A stretch of 64,000 bases of DNA from Anoplopoma fimbria (lineage: Eukaryota; Chordata; Actinopteri; Perciformes; Anoplopomatidae), in NCBI RefSeq assembly GCF_027596085.1, contig NC_072472.1, positions 20,940,680 to 21,004,679 on the forward strand. The letters are read 5' to 3'. Of the stretch, positions 21,788 to 32,909 are shown one piece after another (position 1 is the first letter of the stretch; each line of letters begins with the position of its first letter). A program made the translations under genes and the position numbers. A model generated the notes under the pieces. It had not been told where the DNA came from, made no database searches, and saw only the letters and a list, made by a program, of their open reading frames with translations.

Positions 21788-22832
21788 ATGTCAGAACAAA
21801 TGAGAATCATGAGGTTGAAGGAACTGCCCAAGGAGCTCAGAGACAGAATTGTGGCAAGGCACAGATCTGGCCAAGGTTACAAAAGAATTTCTGCAGCACT
21901 CAAGGTTCCTAAGAGCACAGTGGCCTCCATAATCCTTAAATGGAAGAAGTATGGGATGACCAGAACTCTTCCTAGACCTGGCCGTCCAGCCAAACTGAGC
22001 AATCGTGGGAGAAGAGCCTTGGTGAGAGAGGTAAAGAAGAACCCAAAGATCACTGTGGCTGAGCTCCAGAGATGCAGTAGGGAGATGGGAGAAAGTTCCA
22101 CAAAGTCAACTATCACTGCAGCCCTCCACCAGTCGGGGCTTTATGGCCCGACGGAAGCCTCTCCTCAGTGCAAGACATATGAAAGCCCGCATAGAGTTTG
22201 CCAAAAAACACATGGAGGACTCCCAAACTATGAGAAATAAGATTCTCTGGTCTGATGAGACCAAGATTGAACTTTTTGGCGTTAATTCTAAGCGGTATGT
22301 GTGGAGAAAACCAGGCACTGCTCATCACCTGCCCAATACAATCCCAACAGTGAAACATGGTGGTGGCAGCATCATGCTATGGGGGTGTTTTTCAGCTGCA
22401 GGGACAGGACGACTGGTTGCAATTGAAGGAAAGATGAATGCGGCCAAGTACAGAGATATCCTGGAAGAAAACCTCCTCCAGAGTGCTCAGGACCTCAGAC
22501 TGGGCCGAAGGTTCACCTTCCAACAAGACAATGACCCGAAGCACACAGCTAAAATAACAAAGGAGTGGCTTCGGAACAAGTCTGTGACCATTCTTGACTG
22601 GCCCAGCCAGAGCCCTGACCTAAACCCAATTGAGCATCTCTGGAGAGACCTGAAAATGGCTGTCCACCAACGTTCACCATCCAACCTGACAGAACTGGAG
22701 AGGATCTGCAAGGAAGAATGGCAGAGGATCCCCAAATCCAGGTGTGAGAAACTTGTTGCATCATTCCCAAGAAGACTCATGGCTGTACTAGCTCAAAAGG
22801 GTGCTTCTCTCAATACTGAGCAAAGGGTCTGA
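21788..22832 (+). pseudogene. Tc1-type transposase, one frameshift
   Basis: The first part (21788 to about 22147) encodes the paired-like DNA-binding region: two helix-turn-helix segments, with RIVARHRSGQGYKRISAALK in the first, and a GRPAKL AT-hook-like linker at residues 65-70. The frame then breaks at TATGGCCCGACGG, which appears to lack about eight bases compared with related elements known to me. The catalytic part continues in another frame (22143-22832) with all three acidic residues: D in ILWSDET, D in [10 protein letters not shown] and E in DLNPIEHLW, spaced as DD34E. The product would be cut or frame-shifted, so the copy is probably inactive by itself, though its ends could still be mobilised. 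Confidence 0.92.
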
Positions 22833-23036
22833 ATACTTATGACCATGTGATATTTCAGTTTTTTTTTTTTATAAATTTGCAAAAAGTTCTACATTTCTGT
22901 TTTTTTCTGTCAAGATGGGTTGCTGAGTGTACATTAATGAGAAAAAAAAATGGAACTTTTTCGATTTTAGCAAATGGCTGCAATGAAACAAAGGGTGAAA
23001 AATTTAAAGGGGTCTGAATACTTTCCGTACCCACTG
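22818..23036 (-). repeat. Right terminal inverted repeat of the Tc1-type element
   Basis: It mirrors 21420-21637, running from GAGCAAAGGGTCTGAATACT to TACCCACTG, and is followed by the duplicated TA. Confidence 0.9.
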
Positions 23037-24547
23037 TACTTAGATGCCTCACCTAAACAGTGGCAAGTGCACCTAAGAAGGTGATACTGAAACAGAAAAA
23101 AAGCTCTATCACCATATGCCATGCATATGAGTAATTCATTTGAAATTAACAGGAGCGGTGTAGGCAGGTCTGGGTGGGGGTTTTGCAGGCTGCACTGGTT
23201 AAACATTGGCAGGCTCCGTACAGTTGGATGCTTTTCTTGTCTGATTCATCTGAGTTCTTGTGTTTCAAGTCCAACATTTCACCAGATGCTTGTTTCATAA
23301 AGAAACAGCGGCTGCTGCCAATCAGCATCTTAACACCTCGCTAATTCCTCGGCTCGCCATCTGAAGCTGAGAACAACAAAAAATAGCTCGCCTCAACCCT
23401 CAATCTGATAAATCACCTGTCTTTAGAGCGGTAATTATGAGGACACTAAAAGGTTTCATAACGACTTCACCAGAGATAACGGTAGATCTAATACTTCAAA
23501 GCTTTAAAAATATTAAAGTAGGATTCTTTTTTTATTCCCAAAGGTTATACTTCATGATTGGTATCAATTTAATCTTTTATTTCTATTTTAGGAATATTGC
23601 AAATGATCTAACGGTGTCACTTTCATTTAAAAATGAAAATGCAGTGTGTGTTGGATCTTAGGAATATCAAGACATTTACCTAGTGATTTGTATGGAACAC
23701 TGGTGACGGGAGATTAAAGATAGAATTTTTACGATATGGAAAAAAGCTGTCATTTTTCTCTCTACTGTGCATCAAGCAGCTACATTTGTGTTTTAGTGTA
23801 ACAAGGGGAGAAGGGAAGTAACAAGATATTTCAGATGTACACATGCAGACACAGGCTACACACCAGGGGACTAGAGGCAGACATCTAATAACCCATCAAA
23901 AGAATAACTGCAGCTGCCAAAGCGTATGAGTTCAAGCAGAGACGACGGACAGCAGAAGACCACGGTATGTGCTCCCGGCTCCGGGCTCCGGGCCGAGACG
24001 TCCCGACGCCTCACAACATGACCTCCATTTCTGAGACAAATCAATCTATGAACGACAGGCTAATTGCCAGGAAACTCGCAGTGTGACCCATTAGGCTCCC
24101 CGTTCCACCCACGCGCACACAGAGTGACACGACAAGCCAGCGAATGATGTGGAAGAGCTTGTGCTTTGCAGAAATGAGATGAAATGAAAATTACTTGTAT
24201 TTTTAATTGGCGGTGCTACCGTATTGCCAGCAGATTTGTGGTTTCACTCTTTCTCTGGCAAAATATCACACCATAATTGAAGACTTCAGACAGACGTACA
24301 TTTTTAAGTTTTCAGATGAGTGATGTCACTGAGCCTCTGTATCTGAAGCTGCACCAAGTTTTGTGTTTACAGTCTTAGTTAAAGACAGCAGAGGCTGTGT
24401 CCAAATGACCTTGGGCGAACTAACTCCAATCGACTGACTGTAATGGTCTGGTGGGCAAGAGGGGCTCCATTAATGTCTTTCCTCTCATTTCAATGGACTG
24501 AAATTTGTTGATCTAGTTTAAGTTGAGTTTTTGACTGTGAAAGCAGG

Positions 24548-25043
24548 GTATGGAGTGGTAAAAAGTAGAACTGCTCACCGCCGTGGTCAGCTGGGCGATC
24601 CCTGCGGCTTCTAGGAAGCGCGCCGCCCGACTGGGGACAGCTATATGGTGCGGGGCGCGTGCGAGTGACGCCGTTGCGTCTCCGCCAAATCAATTATCTT
24701 TATTGGATTATATAATTTGTAAGTAGTGGCGGGTATAGACGCACGAATATTAATTAAGGTGTTTAATTCATTTAAGATACGTTTGTTTTGACCAGTTTTG
24801 AAGCATATTTTGTTGATTTGATATGTAAACACCCCTGCTGATATTTGAGGGATTGGTATGCACCAATCTCGGGTCGGCCCATATAAGGGAGCCGTGTCAG
24901 TCCCGAAAGGGGGGAGGAAGCTAGAAGGCAGAAGCTAGGCCATGCTCTCTGTATACAATCTGAAAATGTAAATAAAAGTATTTTTTGCTGCACCACTGCC
25001 TTTTGTGCTGATCCTAAGACCGCTCGACATTCTACCCTTGACA
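24548..25043 (+). repeat. LTR of element 3, first ~157 bp missing
   Basis: Host sequence GTGAAAGCAGGG joins directly to TATGGAGTGGTAAAAAGTAG, which lies 157 bp inside the LTR as seen at 6663. The rest runs to the normal TTGACA end, with ATATAAGG and AATAAA signals. Copy A has the complete LTR at the same host position. Confidence 0.9.
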
Positions 25044-25065
25044 TTTGGTGGCAGTGGTGGGATCC
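25044..25065 (+). promoter_or_regulatory. Primer-binding-site region (element 3)
   Basis: TTTGGTGGCAGTGGTGGGAT directly follows the LTR, as in elements 1 and 2. Confidence 0.6.
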
Positions 25066-25098
25066 AGTGGTCCGCTAGAGTCGGCACTCAAGCGCAGA

Positions 25099-26445
25099 AT
25101 GCCCCAACGGACGCGGAAAGGCTCTGCTACGGCGCAGAGAGCAACCAACACGGTTGCAACGTCAGCCGCCCCGTCGGCGCCCTCTTCAGCTTCGGTTGGG
25201 GACACCCAGCCCAGGCCACATTCAGCCCCCCCAGAGGACCGAATATGCCGGATCGAGTCTGCAATGAGATCCTTCTTCCAGGCCCAGCAAACCAGGGAGG
25301 AGCGACAGGAGCGGGAGGCGCAGCTACAGCATCATAGATGGCGATCACTAGAGCACCAGTTCCAACAACTGCAAACAATGGTGGGCACCGGAAGCCAGGA
25401 TCGTCGGTCCCGAGAAGAAGAGGAAGACGCACACCGCGCGCCCGACTTTGCTCCGTTGCAAAATCCTCATCCGGGCTCATCGCCGAGGACGTCGCGTCCC
25501 GCCAGCAGCATACCCCGGCCGGACGTAAGGTCGCGTTCATCCAGCCCTCTCTCGGATACTCCAAGGCCCTATCTCCCTCCGGCGCCGTTCAGATGGAGTC
25601 CACCGAAGATGACCCCATACGCTGAAGATGAGGACATTGAACATTATTTAACCACGTTTGAGAGGATTGCTCTCGCAAACCAGTGGCCAGTGGAAAGTTG
25701 GGCATTGTATCTTGTACCCCTGTTGTCAGGGAAGGCCCGTGCTGCTTATGTGGCAATGGACATACTGGACACCAGAGACTATGCCAAGGTGAAACAAGCC
25801 ATCTTGACAAAGTATGAAATTGACCCGGAGGCCTATCGTCACAGGTTCCGCTCCATGGGCTTCCTGGAGGATGAGACGGCGAGGGAACTTCAATCAAGAC
25901 TCACCGACCTCTACCAAAAGTGGATTTGCCCCGCGGAGAAGACTAAAGAGCAGATCGGAGATATAATCGTTCTGGAGCAGTTTCTCCGCATACTGAGCCC
26001 GGAACTGAGGGTGTGGGTTAAAGAACATAACCCACAGTCCTCGAAGCAAGCCGCTGAACTGGCGGAGGCTTTCATCGCTGCCCGCCGACACAGGAAAGGT
26101 TACCAAGGCGGGAACCAAGAGACAATGAACCGACGCAGCCAAGACGCCCAGCGGGACTTTGACCGGAAGCCGTCTGGTAAGTCTGGGGGTGGTGGTCGTG
26201 AGTTCAGGGGACTTAGTAGCCCTAATAGTAAGCCCCAGCAGCCCAATCAGCCCAGTAAGCCTAGGTATAAAATAATCTGCCATAACTGCGGACAGCCTGG
26301 CCATATCAAACCAGAGTGCCCTTTAGCGCCCACTAGAGATGCCAGATTATGTTACACCCCATGCAATGGTTCTACTAGGGCAACCCCTAGCTCTAGGGAT
26401 GCTATAGTGCCCGTCAGAATCGGGGAAGGTGTGGAAAGCCCCTAA
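25099..26445 (+). CDS. gag: Gag of Gmr1-like element with SCAN-type domain, 448 codons open
   Basis: This is the best-preserved gag in the window and encodes the structural protein of the virus-like particle. I chose the ATG at 25099 because it begins the conserved MPQRTRKG stretch; an in-frame ATG at 25045 overlaps the primer-binding region. Residues 56-92 are charged and likely coiled coil. A proline/serine-rich linker follows (120-168), then the capsid. Residues 241-325 match the SCAN domain pattern: DPEAYRHRFR, KTKEQI, VLEQFLRIL, ELRVWVKEHNPQS. A CCHC zinc knuckle lies at C394, C397, H402 and C407. Base changes near 26423 end the frame just before the protease, which relatives encode in the same frame, so the stop is secondary. 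Confidence 0.93.
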   Translation: MPQRTRKGSATAQRATNTVATSAAPSAPSSASVGDTQPRPHSAPPEDRICRIESAMRSFFQAQQTREERQEREAQLQHHRWRSLEHQFQQLQTMVGTGSQDRRSREEEEDAHRAPDFAPLQNPHPGSSPRTSRPASSIPRPDVRSRSSSPLSDTPRPYLPPAPFRWSPPKMTPYAEDEDIEHYLTTFERIALANQWPVESWALYLVPLLSGKARAAYVAMDILDTRDYAKVKQAILTKYEIDPEAYRHRFRSMGFLEDETARELQSRLTDLYQKWICPAEKTKEQIGDIIVLEQFLRILSPELRVWVKEHNPQSSKQAAELAEAFIAARRHRKGYQGGNQETMNRRSQDAQRDFDRKPSGKSGGGGREFRGLSSPNSKPQQPNQPSKPRYKIICHNCGQPGHIKPECPLAPTRDARLCYTPCNGSTRATPSSRDAIVPVRIGEGVESP

Positions 26446-26786
26446 TAGATTCAGGCAGTAGCCAGACATTTGTCCGAAGGGCATGTCTGGGTACAGAGGG
26501 GTTAGTGGGACTGGGAGCGTCAAGGTACGTTGTATACACGGTGACGAGAGTGAGCACCAGACAGCTGACATACAGGTGGAGATTGAAGGTCAGTCTTACT
26601 TACTGAATGTCGGCATGATGGATAACTGTCCTTACCCTGTGGTGCTAGGACAGGACGTGCCTGTGTTGGCAGAGTTATTGCAGCGTCACTTACCCCAAGC
26701 AAGCAGTTGTGTGGTAACTAGAGCTCCTCGGCTTAAGGCTAACGCCACGGAGGCAGCTTCGTGGCAGGAGTTACCTTTTCCTGTAG
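26446..26786 (+). pseudogene. Protease remnant of element 3
   Basis: The sequence aligns with the aspartic protease at 11857-12234 (LIDSGSS active-site region, then DESEHQTADI and MMDNCPYPVVLGQD) but is split between frames by a short G-run before it, an extra C near 26440 and a missing G near 26515. It runs into the 100-N gap. Confidence 0.8.
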
Positions 26787-26886
26787 NNNNNNNNNNNNNN
26801 NNNNNNNNNNNNNNNNNNNNNNNNNNNNNNNNNNNNNNNNNNNNNNNNNNNNNNNNNNNNNNNNNNNNNNNNNNNNNNNNNNNNNN
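26787..26886. other. Assembly gap, exactly 100 N, inside element 3
   Basis: The gap replaces the segment matching about 12210-14490 of element 2, that is integrase and the RT core (~2.3 kb if element 3 is full length). It is a placeholder of unknown true size. Confidence 0.97.
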
Positions 26887-27459
26887 CTTCCTGGGCTTGG
26901 TGGGGTGGTACGGTTCATACCCAACTTTTCTGCTAGGGCTGTGGTGCTGACCAACCTCACTCGCAAATCAGCGCCAACAAGCTGGTTTGGACAGAGGAGT
27001 GTGAACAGGCTTTTCAGGACCTGAAGGGCAGCCTGTGTCACAGTCCAGTTTTGCAGAGCCCCAACTTTGACCTACCCTTCATTGTCCAGACGGATGCCTC
27101 AGGACTGGGGCTGGGGGCCGTCTTGTTACAGGGGGAGGGAGACCAGTGGAGGCCGATCCTATACATCAGTCGCAAACTCTTCCCCAGAGAGACCAGGTAT
27201 TCCACGGTAGAGAAGGGAGTGTCTGGCCATCAAGTGGGCACTGGACACTCTGAAGTACTACTTGATGGGGAAAGAGTTTGTGCTAGAGACTGACCACCGG
27301 CCACTGCAATGGATGCATCGCATGAGGGACAGTAACGCCCGGATTACGCGGTGGTATCTGTCTTTGCAGCCGTATAAGTTCACGGTCCAGTACAAGGCTG
27401 GAAAAGACAATGTGACTGCCGACTTCTTGTCCCGCCTCTACGAGGAGGTTCAAGCTTAA
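26887..27459 (+). pseudogene. pol: RT C-terminal / RNase H part of element 3, broken
   Basis: This matches 14491-15067 of the intact pol: FLGLVGWY, QTDASGLGLGAVLLQGEG, then ETDHRPLQWMHRMR and the terminal DFLSRLYEEVQA before TAA. It has lost four bases at GGTACGGTTC near 26911, one A near 26970, and gained one G near 27217, so it cannot be read in one frame. The stop codon and polypurine tract before the LTR are conserved. Confidence 0.9.
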
Positions 27460-27470
27460 GTAGGGGGGTG

Positions 27471-27814
27471 TGTGATGACGCGGCTATTGGCGCGTCCTCA
27501 CGCGTCCGTATTGAGGCCGCACCGGACATTTAACTGACGTGCAAGAGAACCCGTAATCAAGTTTCTGCATAGTGTCTGCATATTGTTTGGGGTTTGGTGT
27601 ATGATGCGATCGTGGGGCGGGTTTGTGTATGGAGTGGTAAAAAGTAGAACTGCTCACCGCCGTGGTCAGCTGGGCGATCCCTGCGGCTTCTAGGAAGCGC
27701 GCGCCCGACTGGGGACAGCTATATGGTGCGGGGCGCGTGCGAGTGACGCCGTTGCGTCTCCGCCAAATCAATTATCTTTATTGGATTATATAATTTGTAA
27801 GTAGTGGCGGGTAT
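27471..27814 (+). repeat. 3' LTR of element 3, last ~311 bp missing
   Basis: It starts TGTGATGACGCGGC after a G-rich tract (27460-27470) and matches the LTR up to GTGGCGGGTAT. It then switches to unrelated sequence (GGAGAACATGCAATCC), losing the promoter and polyadenylation part. Confidence 0.9.
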
Positions 27815-30800
27815 GGAGAACATGCAATCCTTTGGTGGGAATTGTACTATTCACTAAATCCCGCCCTCGAACAAAGAGTGGCCAATCATAGCAGAGTAGC
27901 ATTGGCCAGCTCTAACCGGAGTCCATCAACTATCAGTCTCTGCTCCGTAGACTGTCATACTATCGTTTCAAATTTTCTTTATATATGAAAGGAGATATAT
28001 GTTTCTAAAACACTATGTTTCTACTTAAAAACCTATTGAGGTAACATTAGCATAGTACCTTAGCACATCATTAACTAGCGCTAGTGCTTCTATGCTACGC
28101 TAGTTACTGATGTGTACTTAATGTATACACTTACATTTGCCAGAAAATGTCAGTTTAATGAAGCTGTCTTGAGTAGTTGTCCCTCAGATGAAATTATCAA
28201 ATGACAAAATTAATTAATTAATTAAAAGCACATTGGGGGGGGGTCAATTACCAATAAATCTGAACTAATTTAAAAACATTTCATACAACCTAAAACAGGT
28301 TGGAACCTTTCTTGTTCAGAAAATAGAACATATAGTTCATGTAGACCCAAGGTCTGCTCACTTATCAAGTCTGAACCTCAAGCATAACAGCTAACTGAAT
28401 GCTTCATTCCCTTTCAAATGGTTTTCAGGAATTGGACAATAAGCTAACAGACTGTCAGCTCCTATCCAATGTTGTGTTCTGTGGAAGAATGCAGAATCTT
28501 GACAATGCTCCGTCTTACAGTGTAAAACAAATAAGCACAAGTCAGCTGTGTACCCCCGCATTGAGCGAGCTGGCTGTCAAAGCGCTCTCCTCATTTCCCC
28601 TACTGTTATCTTTTCCCACATACAGACTTTTATCGTAAACAAGTACATGCCACCCCCTCCAAACGCAGCTAGACCATTTTTAAACACTTGCTGAGTATCT
28701 ATCAAACACCTCCTTGATCAGGGACAGCTTTGTGCAAACCAGGACCTCCAGCTGTGGATGGGCAATGTGAATCCACTCAGCGAGCAAAACCACAGTACGG
28801 GGATAGCAATCGATAAAGCTTTCTCTTCTTCACTTTAACCCCACTGCTGCACAATGACTTGACTATATACAGAACTTTAATGCAAAAAATGAAGGGTAGA
28901 AATAGTGAGGGGTTGATTAAACAAATGCAAATCACACATTTTGTCTTGGCTTCCTGTAGATCTCCTCATTCTCTAACAAGGTAAGCTCAGAGCTTAATTA
29001 AAGGAGCTGTTATACAATACAAAGGTCGAACACGCCAAAGCATTTGAGTCTGTAGATAGTACAATAGTAGACCTATAAGTACTCCTGAAGGTTTTATGCA
29101 GTCAAAGCAATACCTGTGGGGCGGTATGAAAGTTATGTCAAAATACATCCATGTATCCCATAACTGAGATGTCGACGGAAGAGAAAATCCACACAAACTG
29201 AGGTCCCATAATTCCATGCTATTCATCCGAAAGAAATTCTGGTGTATGAAATTCAAAATCCAAACTGGACAGGAAAGTCTTTGCCTAATCTGGTAGTCCT
29301 CAAACGAGTAAGCCAGCCAGACTCTCTAATGATGAATCAATTCATTGCAAAAATATGCTTTTCACAATCTCCAATCAGCAACAAAGACAGAGCACCATGA
29401 CTTGGGGCTAATTCAAATCCAAAGAGTTGGCTGCTAAAAAAAACGAGTGCTGCTTTAATATTGATTTTAACAACAAGATTATCAGAAGTAGAAAAAAAGT
29501 CCATCTGCAGCGGTAAATGACTGGACCGGATCCGCTTTGTCAGACACAAAGTGACATGCAGCTCCATCTGCTAATGTGTTCAGAAAGTCGCAGTTGGTTG
29601 GTAATGTGACGAATCCATGACATTTCAGACACTGTTCTGTAGTTGGCTGCTGCTGCAGTGAGATATATGCTGTACACATAGACCGAAATCATTAACAGAG
29701 CCTGTACAACTTATGTTATAATAGTTGCACCAAACTCTTCAAGGCCAGGAAATTCATTTCTACTGTCATTTATCTTGAGTTCCTGTTCAAACTTGACTGA
29801 CAACAAATTTGGAATGTTTATGTAGCACCTTTTTCTATTTCTTTATGATTTCCAAACTGATTGATAGATGTGTGTAGAAATGTTCTTTCTAATCATAAAA
29901 AAATCATAAATGTATTTGTACCTCCCATGTATTGATATGCAATAATAAATAATTTGTTTAACATACAAGTTATTACCAATTGCCATTTCTTTATATTAAG
30001 GCTTATTTTCTTGAAATATTAGATATGTATTTGAGAAGAAATTCACAGTGTTGTGAACAGTTGGCTAGCTTGTTTTGTTCACATCATGACGACTTGACGT
30101 TCTCGTAGAAATACAAATCAATGACTAGTTATTTCCTCTCATGCAGGCACAGAACATACATGCCAGTGTACGTGTGTTGACTGTGTTGTCTTTGTGATGC
30201 ACTCATGCGCAACCCGCGACAGAAGACGTGAAGCCGCACGGCTGTCGTTTTTTTTTTGCCAGTGCGAGTTGTTTGAAGTCGGCTCGGTGTGTCAGGCCTC
30301 TAAAGGGCAAAGCAGTGAGTAAACCAAATGACATTAAGGGAGGTTGTGAAACACTGATGACTGAAAGTTGACCTTTGAAATGTGATGCAATGCAATGAGT
30401 CAACCACAGTGTGGATAGTCAAGATCAGTATTACAGATGCTTCACTAGCATAACGCTGCAATAAAGTGTTTATTATCGATCACACGTTTGGTTTGCATCA
30501 GAGAGCGCTTTGAACAAAGTTACTGTTTCTGAAGGAAGTTGTAAAAAATATTGGTATTTTATGGAGAGTAAGTCATATCTTGTCAAGAAATTTGGGATCT
30601 ATATTACTACATGATTTATCCTTTCATATCTTACAACAATGGGAAAGCACATATAAAACCTTGTCTCTATTCCATCTTTTTATTAGAAAATGATTTTTCT
30701 AGAATGACCACTAACTCTAGCTGGACATCTACAGGCTTCCAATAGGTCTGCGTACTGTGTTTTAATTTGTGTACTTCTGTACTTACATCTGGTCGTTTGA

Positions 30801-32550
30801 GTGCATGAGTGTGTTCACACTGACAAGTATGGCAAACTGAGTGCACTATGACTACCCAGACAGTGTACTCATATGGCCAATGCTGGACACTTCTTACCCT
30901 AAATGGCCACCATCTTGGCAACAGTGTATTGGCAGTGAGCTGTATTTTACACAAGAGCATGCTGAGGTCAATAAATCCAGTCAATCATCTGGTAGTAGCT
31001 GCTCTCGTACAGTCTCGCCACCATTTACTGTTACGTTTATAGTCTTTACAAAAGCTCAGATGATGGAGGGTTGATTGATTATTGTGGTCGGAGTTTTGGT
31101 CCGGCTGCTCCTTGTGGATGGAGTCAGTGGCAGAGTGTGTCTGCTGGATGATACGTATTTAAGATTGGAGTGAAGATTTGTGGTGTTCCCATCTTTAGTC
31201 CTGACTTGTTTATCACACGGCTTATAAATCCCTTTCTTAATGTTCTCTGGCTCTCCTTTTTGCTAACGAAAGTGGACATCTTTAGGGCTACATGAGTAAT
31301 TACCATGACTGTACCATGTAATAGTTTCTTTCATAATGTGAAATTCAAACTTACAGAAACATTGCATGCAGTAGTCCACCAGCTTCCACCTTCCTTCTCC
31401 TCCTCTCTCTCTAACTCACACACACCAAGCAAGCAACACAGCGCTACGTCCTCGTCTCTGTAATTATCGCAGTCCAAAAGTCACAATTCATTCAAAAAAG
31501 ATGGAATTCATGTTATTTTATCTTAAGAAATGTTCTGCTTAAATCCATATTTGTTGGGTTTGAGCCTTTCAAACACAATGTTTTTCACTGTCTAACGGTC
31601 TACTCTCCAACACGTGACTGTAAAATATATATGATACAGTGTATGATAGCATTGCAAATATATGTCATTGTAATACTCGTGTTTTTATTTCCTGTTCCTC
31701 CCCTGGTCGTTTTATCTCTGGTATATCTTGTTGGGAAATTACATTAAAAAAAAATTATATTCAAAAAATATATTTTTGTAATTGTGGCAAGCATATGCAT
31801 TGTCTGGATTCCCTTTACAAGCCCTCGGGTTTATTTTTTGTTAACCCACCAATGAATGTTGTTATATATCTTTTTATATTATACATTTTTTCATTTGTTT
31901 TATTTAATTATTATTAACACATAAAGAACTAAATAGATTATAGCAGCCATCATATGCCACACGGAGTTAAATTAACATTTGGTTTGGAGCAAATGTTTTG
32001 ATTTTATTGTGGCTGATTTCAGACAGAAGCTGAAAAAACATTGAGCTGTTTTGACTTGAAAAGTCCCATCATCCCTTTTGTTCCACCGTTCTTGTTTATA
32101 AAACCGGGACATTTGGCGCATTTGATCCTGACAACTTGAAACTCCAGGGCCATCCAACAAGGCTAAAATGCTCAGCGCTGCTGTCTGGGGGAAATGTTGT
32201 GAAAAGACATGCACAATGGAGAACGCATTCATAATGTGTTTTTGTGAGCGCCTGTCTGCATTTCATGTCCATGCACGTTGCAACTCGGCAAAACAAATTT
32301 TCTCCGTCTGGCTATTGGAGGAAAAAAACTGGCAGATTCTCCGCACAGAGAATGCGAACACATTGGCTTTCTAGTAGAATTTTCTCCTAAGCAGAACGAC
32401 TTTGTAATTGTCAGCAGTATGTAGCCAAAAACATAATCAACTTTTGAATACACCCTGGCACGGTTAGCTCTCCCGGCACGCACATGGTTTTCTCCCCACA
32501 GACTGGACATAAACATATGTACACACAGACATCTTTTAAACCGCAGGTAT
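27815..32550. other. Intergenic or intronic DNA; no gene recognised
   Basis: The stretch is AT-rich with short, unconvincing frames. A 17-bp stem with one mismatch lies at 28064-28080 / 28098-28114 (CACATCATTAACTAGCG). The sequence at 27815-27990 (GTGGCCAATCATAGCAGAG) may belong to a dispersed repeat, but I cannot assign it. I see no exon, RNA gene or transposon that I can name. Confidence 0.5.

Positions 32551-32552
<2 letters not shown>

Positions 32553-32582
<30 letters not shown>
32553..32582. repeat. (AC)n microsatellite
   Basis: A perfect AC run of about 15 units; the Cys-Val or Thr-His frames that cross it are artefacts. Confidence 0.97.
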
Positions 32583-32585
<3 letters not shown>

Positions 32586-32860
32586 CACTGACCGCACCTG
32601 CAAAAGTGCATTTAGGAGGATTTCAGGCAGCCTGAGTCTGCAAACCTGAATCCAGTTCGCCTTTAATTACAAGCCGGGCTGTTATAGGGGGATGGAGCAA
32701 CTATTTCCTGCTCCCTGTGGGCAATCTGGGAGGCAACAAATTGAAGATGATTCTTACGCGTGGCATAGATTCCGCCTGCAGTCAAATTCCCCCTCTGCCC
32801 TGTGTAACAGCTTATTATTGTGCAATAACAATGTCAGAGAAAATAGTGCACCTGACCCCC

Positions 32861-32862
<2 letters not shown>

Positions 32863-32907
<45 letters not shown>
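32863..32907. repeat. (CA)n microsatellite
   Basis: A perfect CA run of about 22 units directly after a C-run. Confidence 0.97.

Positions 32908-32909
<2 letters not shown>

Larger units (their letters stand above)
21420..23036 (+). mobile_element. Tc1/mariner (Tc1-type) DNA transposon
   Basis: The 1617-bp element starts CAGTGGGTACGGAAAGTATT and ends with the reverse complement AATACTTTCCGTACCCACTG, flanked on both sides by TA (21418-21419 and 23037-23038). Terminal inverted repeats are ~218 bp (21420-21637 and 22818-23036). Each contains two copies of an AGTATTCAGACCC direct repeat, one outer and one inner, the IR/DR layout typical of fish Tc1 elements, where the repeats bind transposase. 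The body holds one transposase gene with a frameshift. It is absent from copy A, so it inserted after the two copies diverged or is polymorphic. Confidence 0.96.
16298..24547. repeat. Copy B of the duplicated segment
   Basis: This repeats 1-6662 with a few percent difference at most, including the same short unrecognised frames, LINE tail and CCTTAACC tract. It differs by a Tc1-type insertion (21420-23036), an extra ~75 bp at 24306-24379, a missing 30 bp near 20501, fewer 28-bp units and one more TTG unit near 18477-18497. It ends at GTGAAAGCAGG, joined to retrotransposon sequence at the same base as copy A. I see no host gene in it. Confidence 0.9.
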
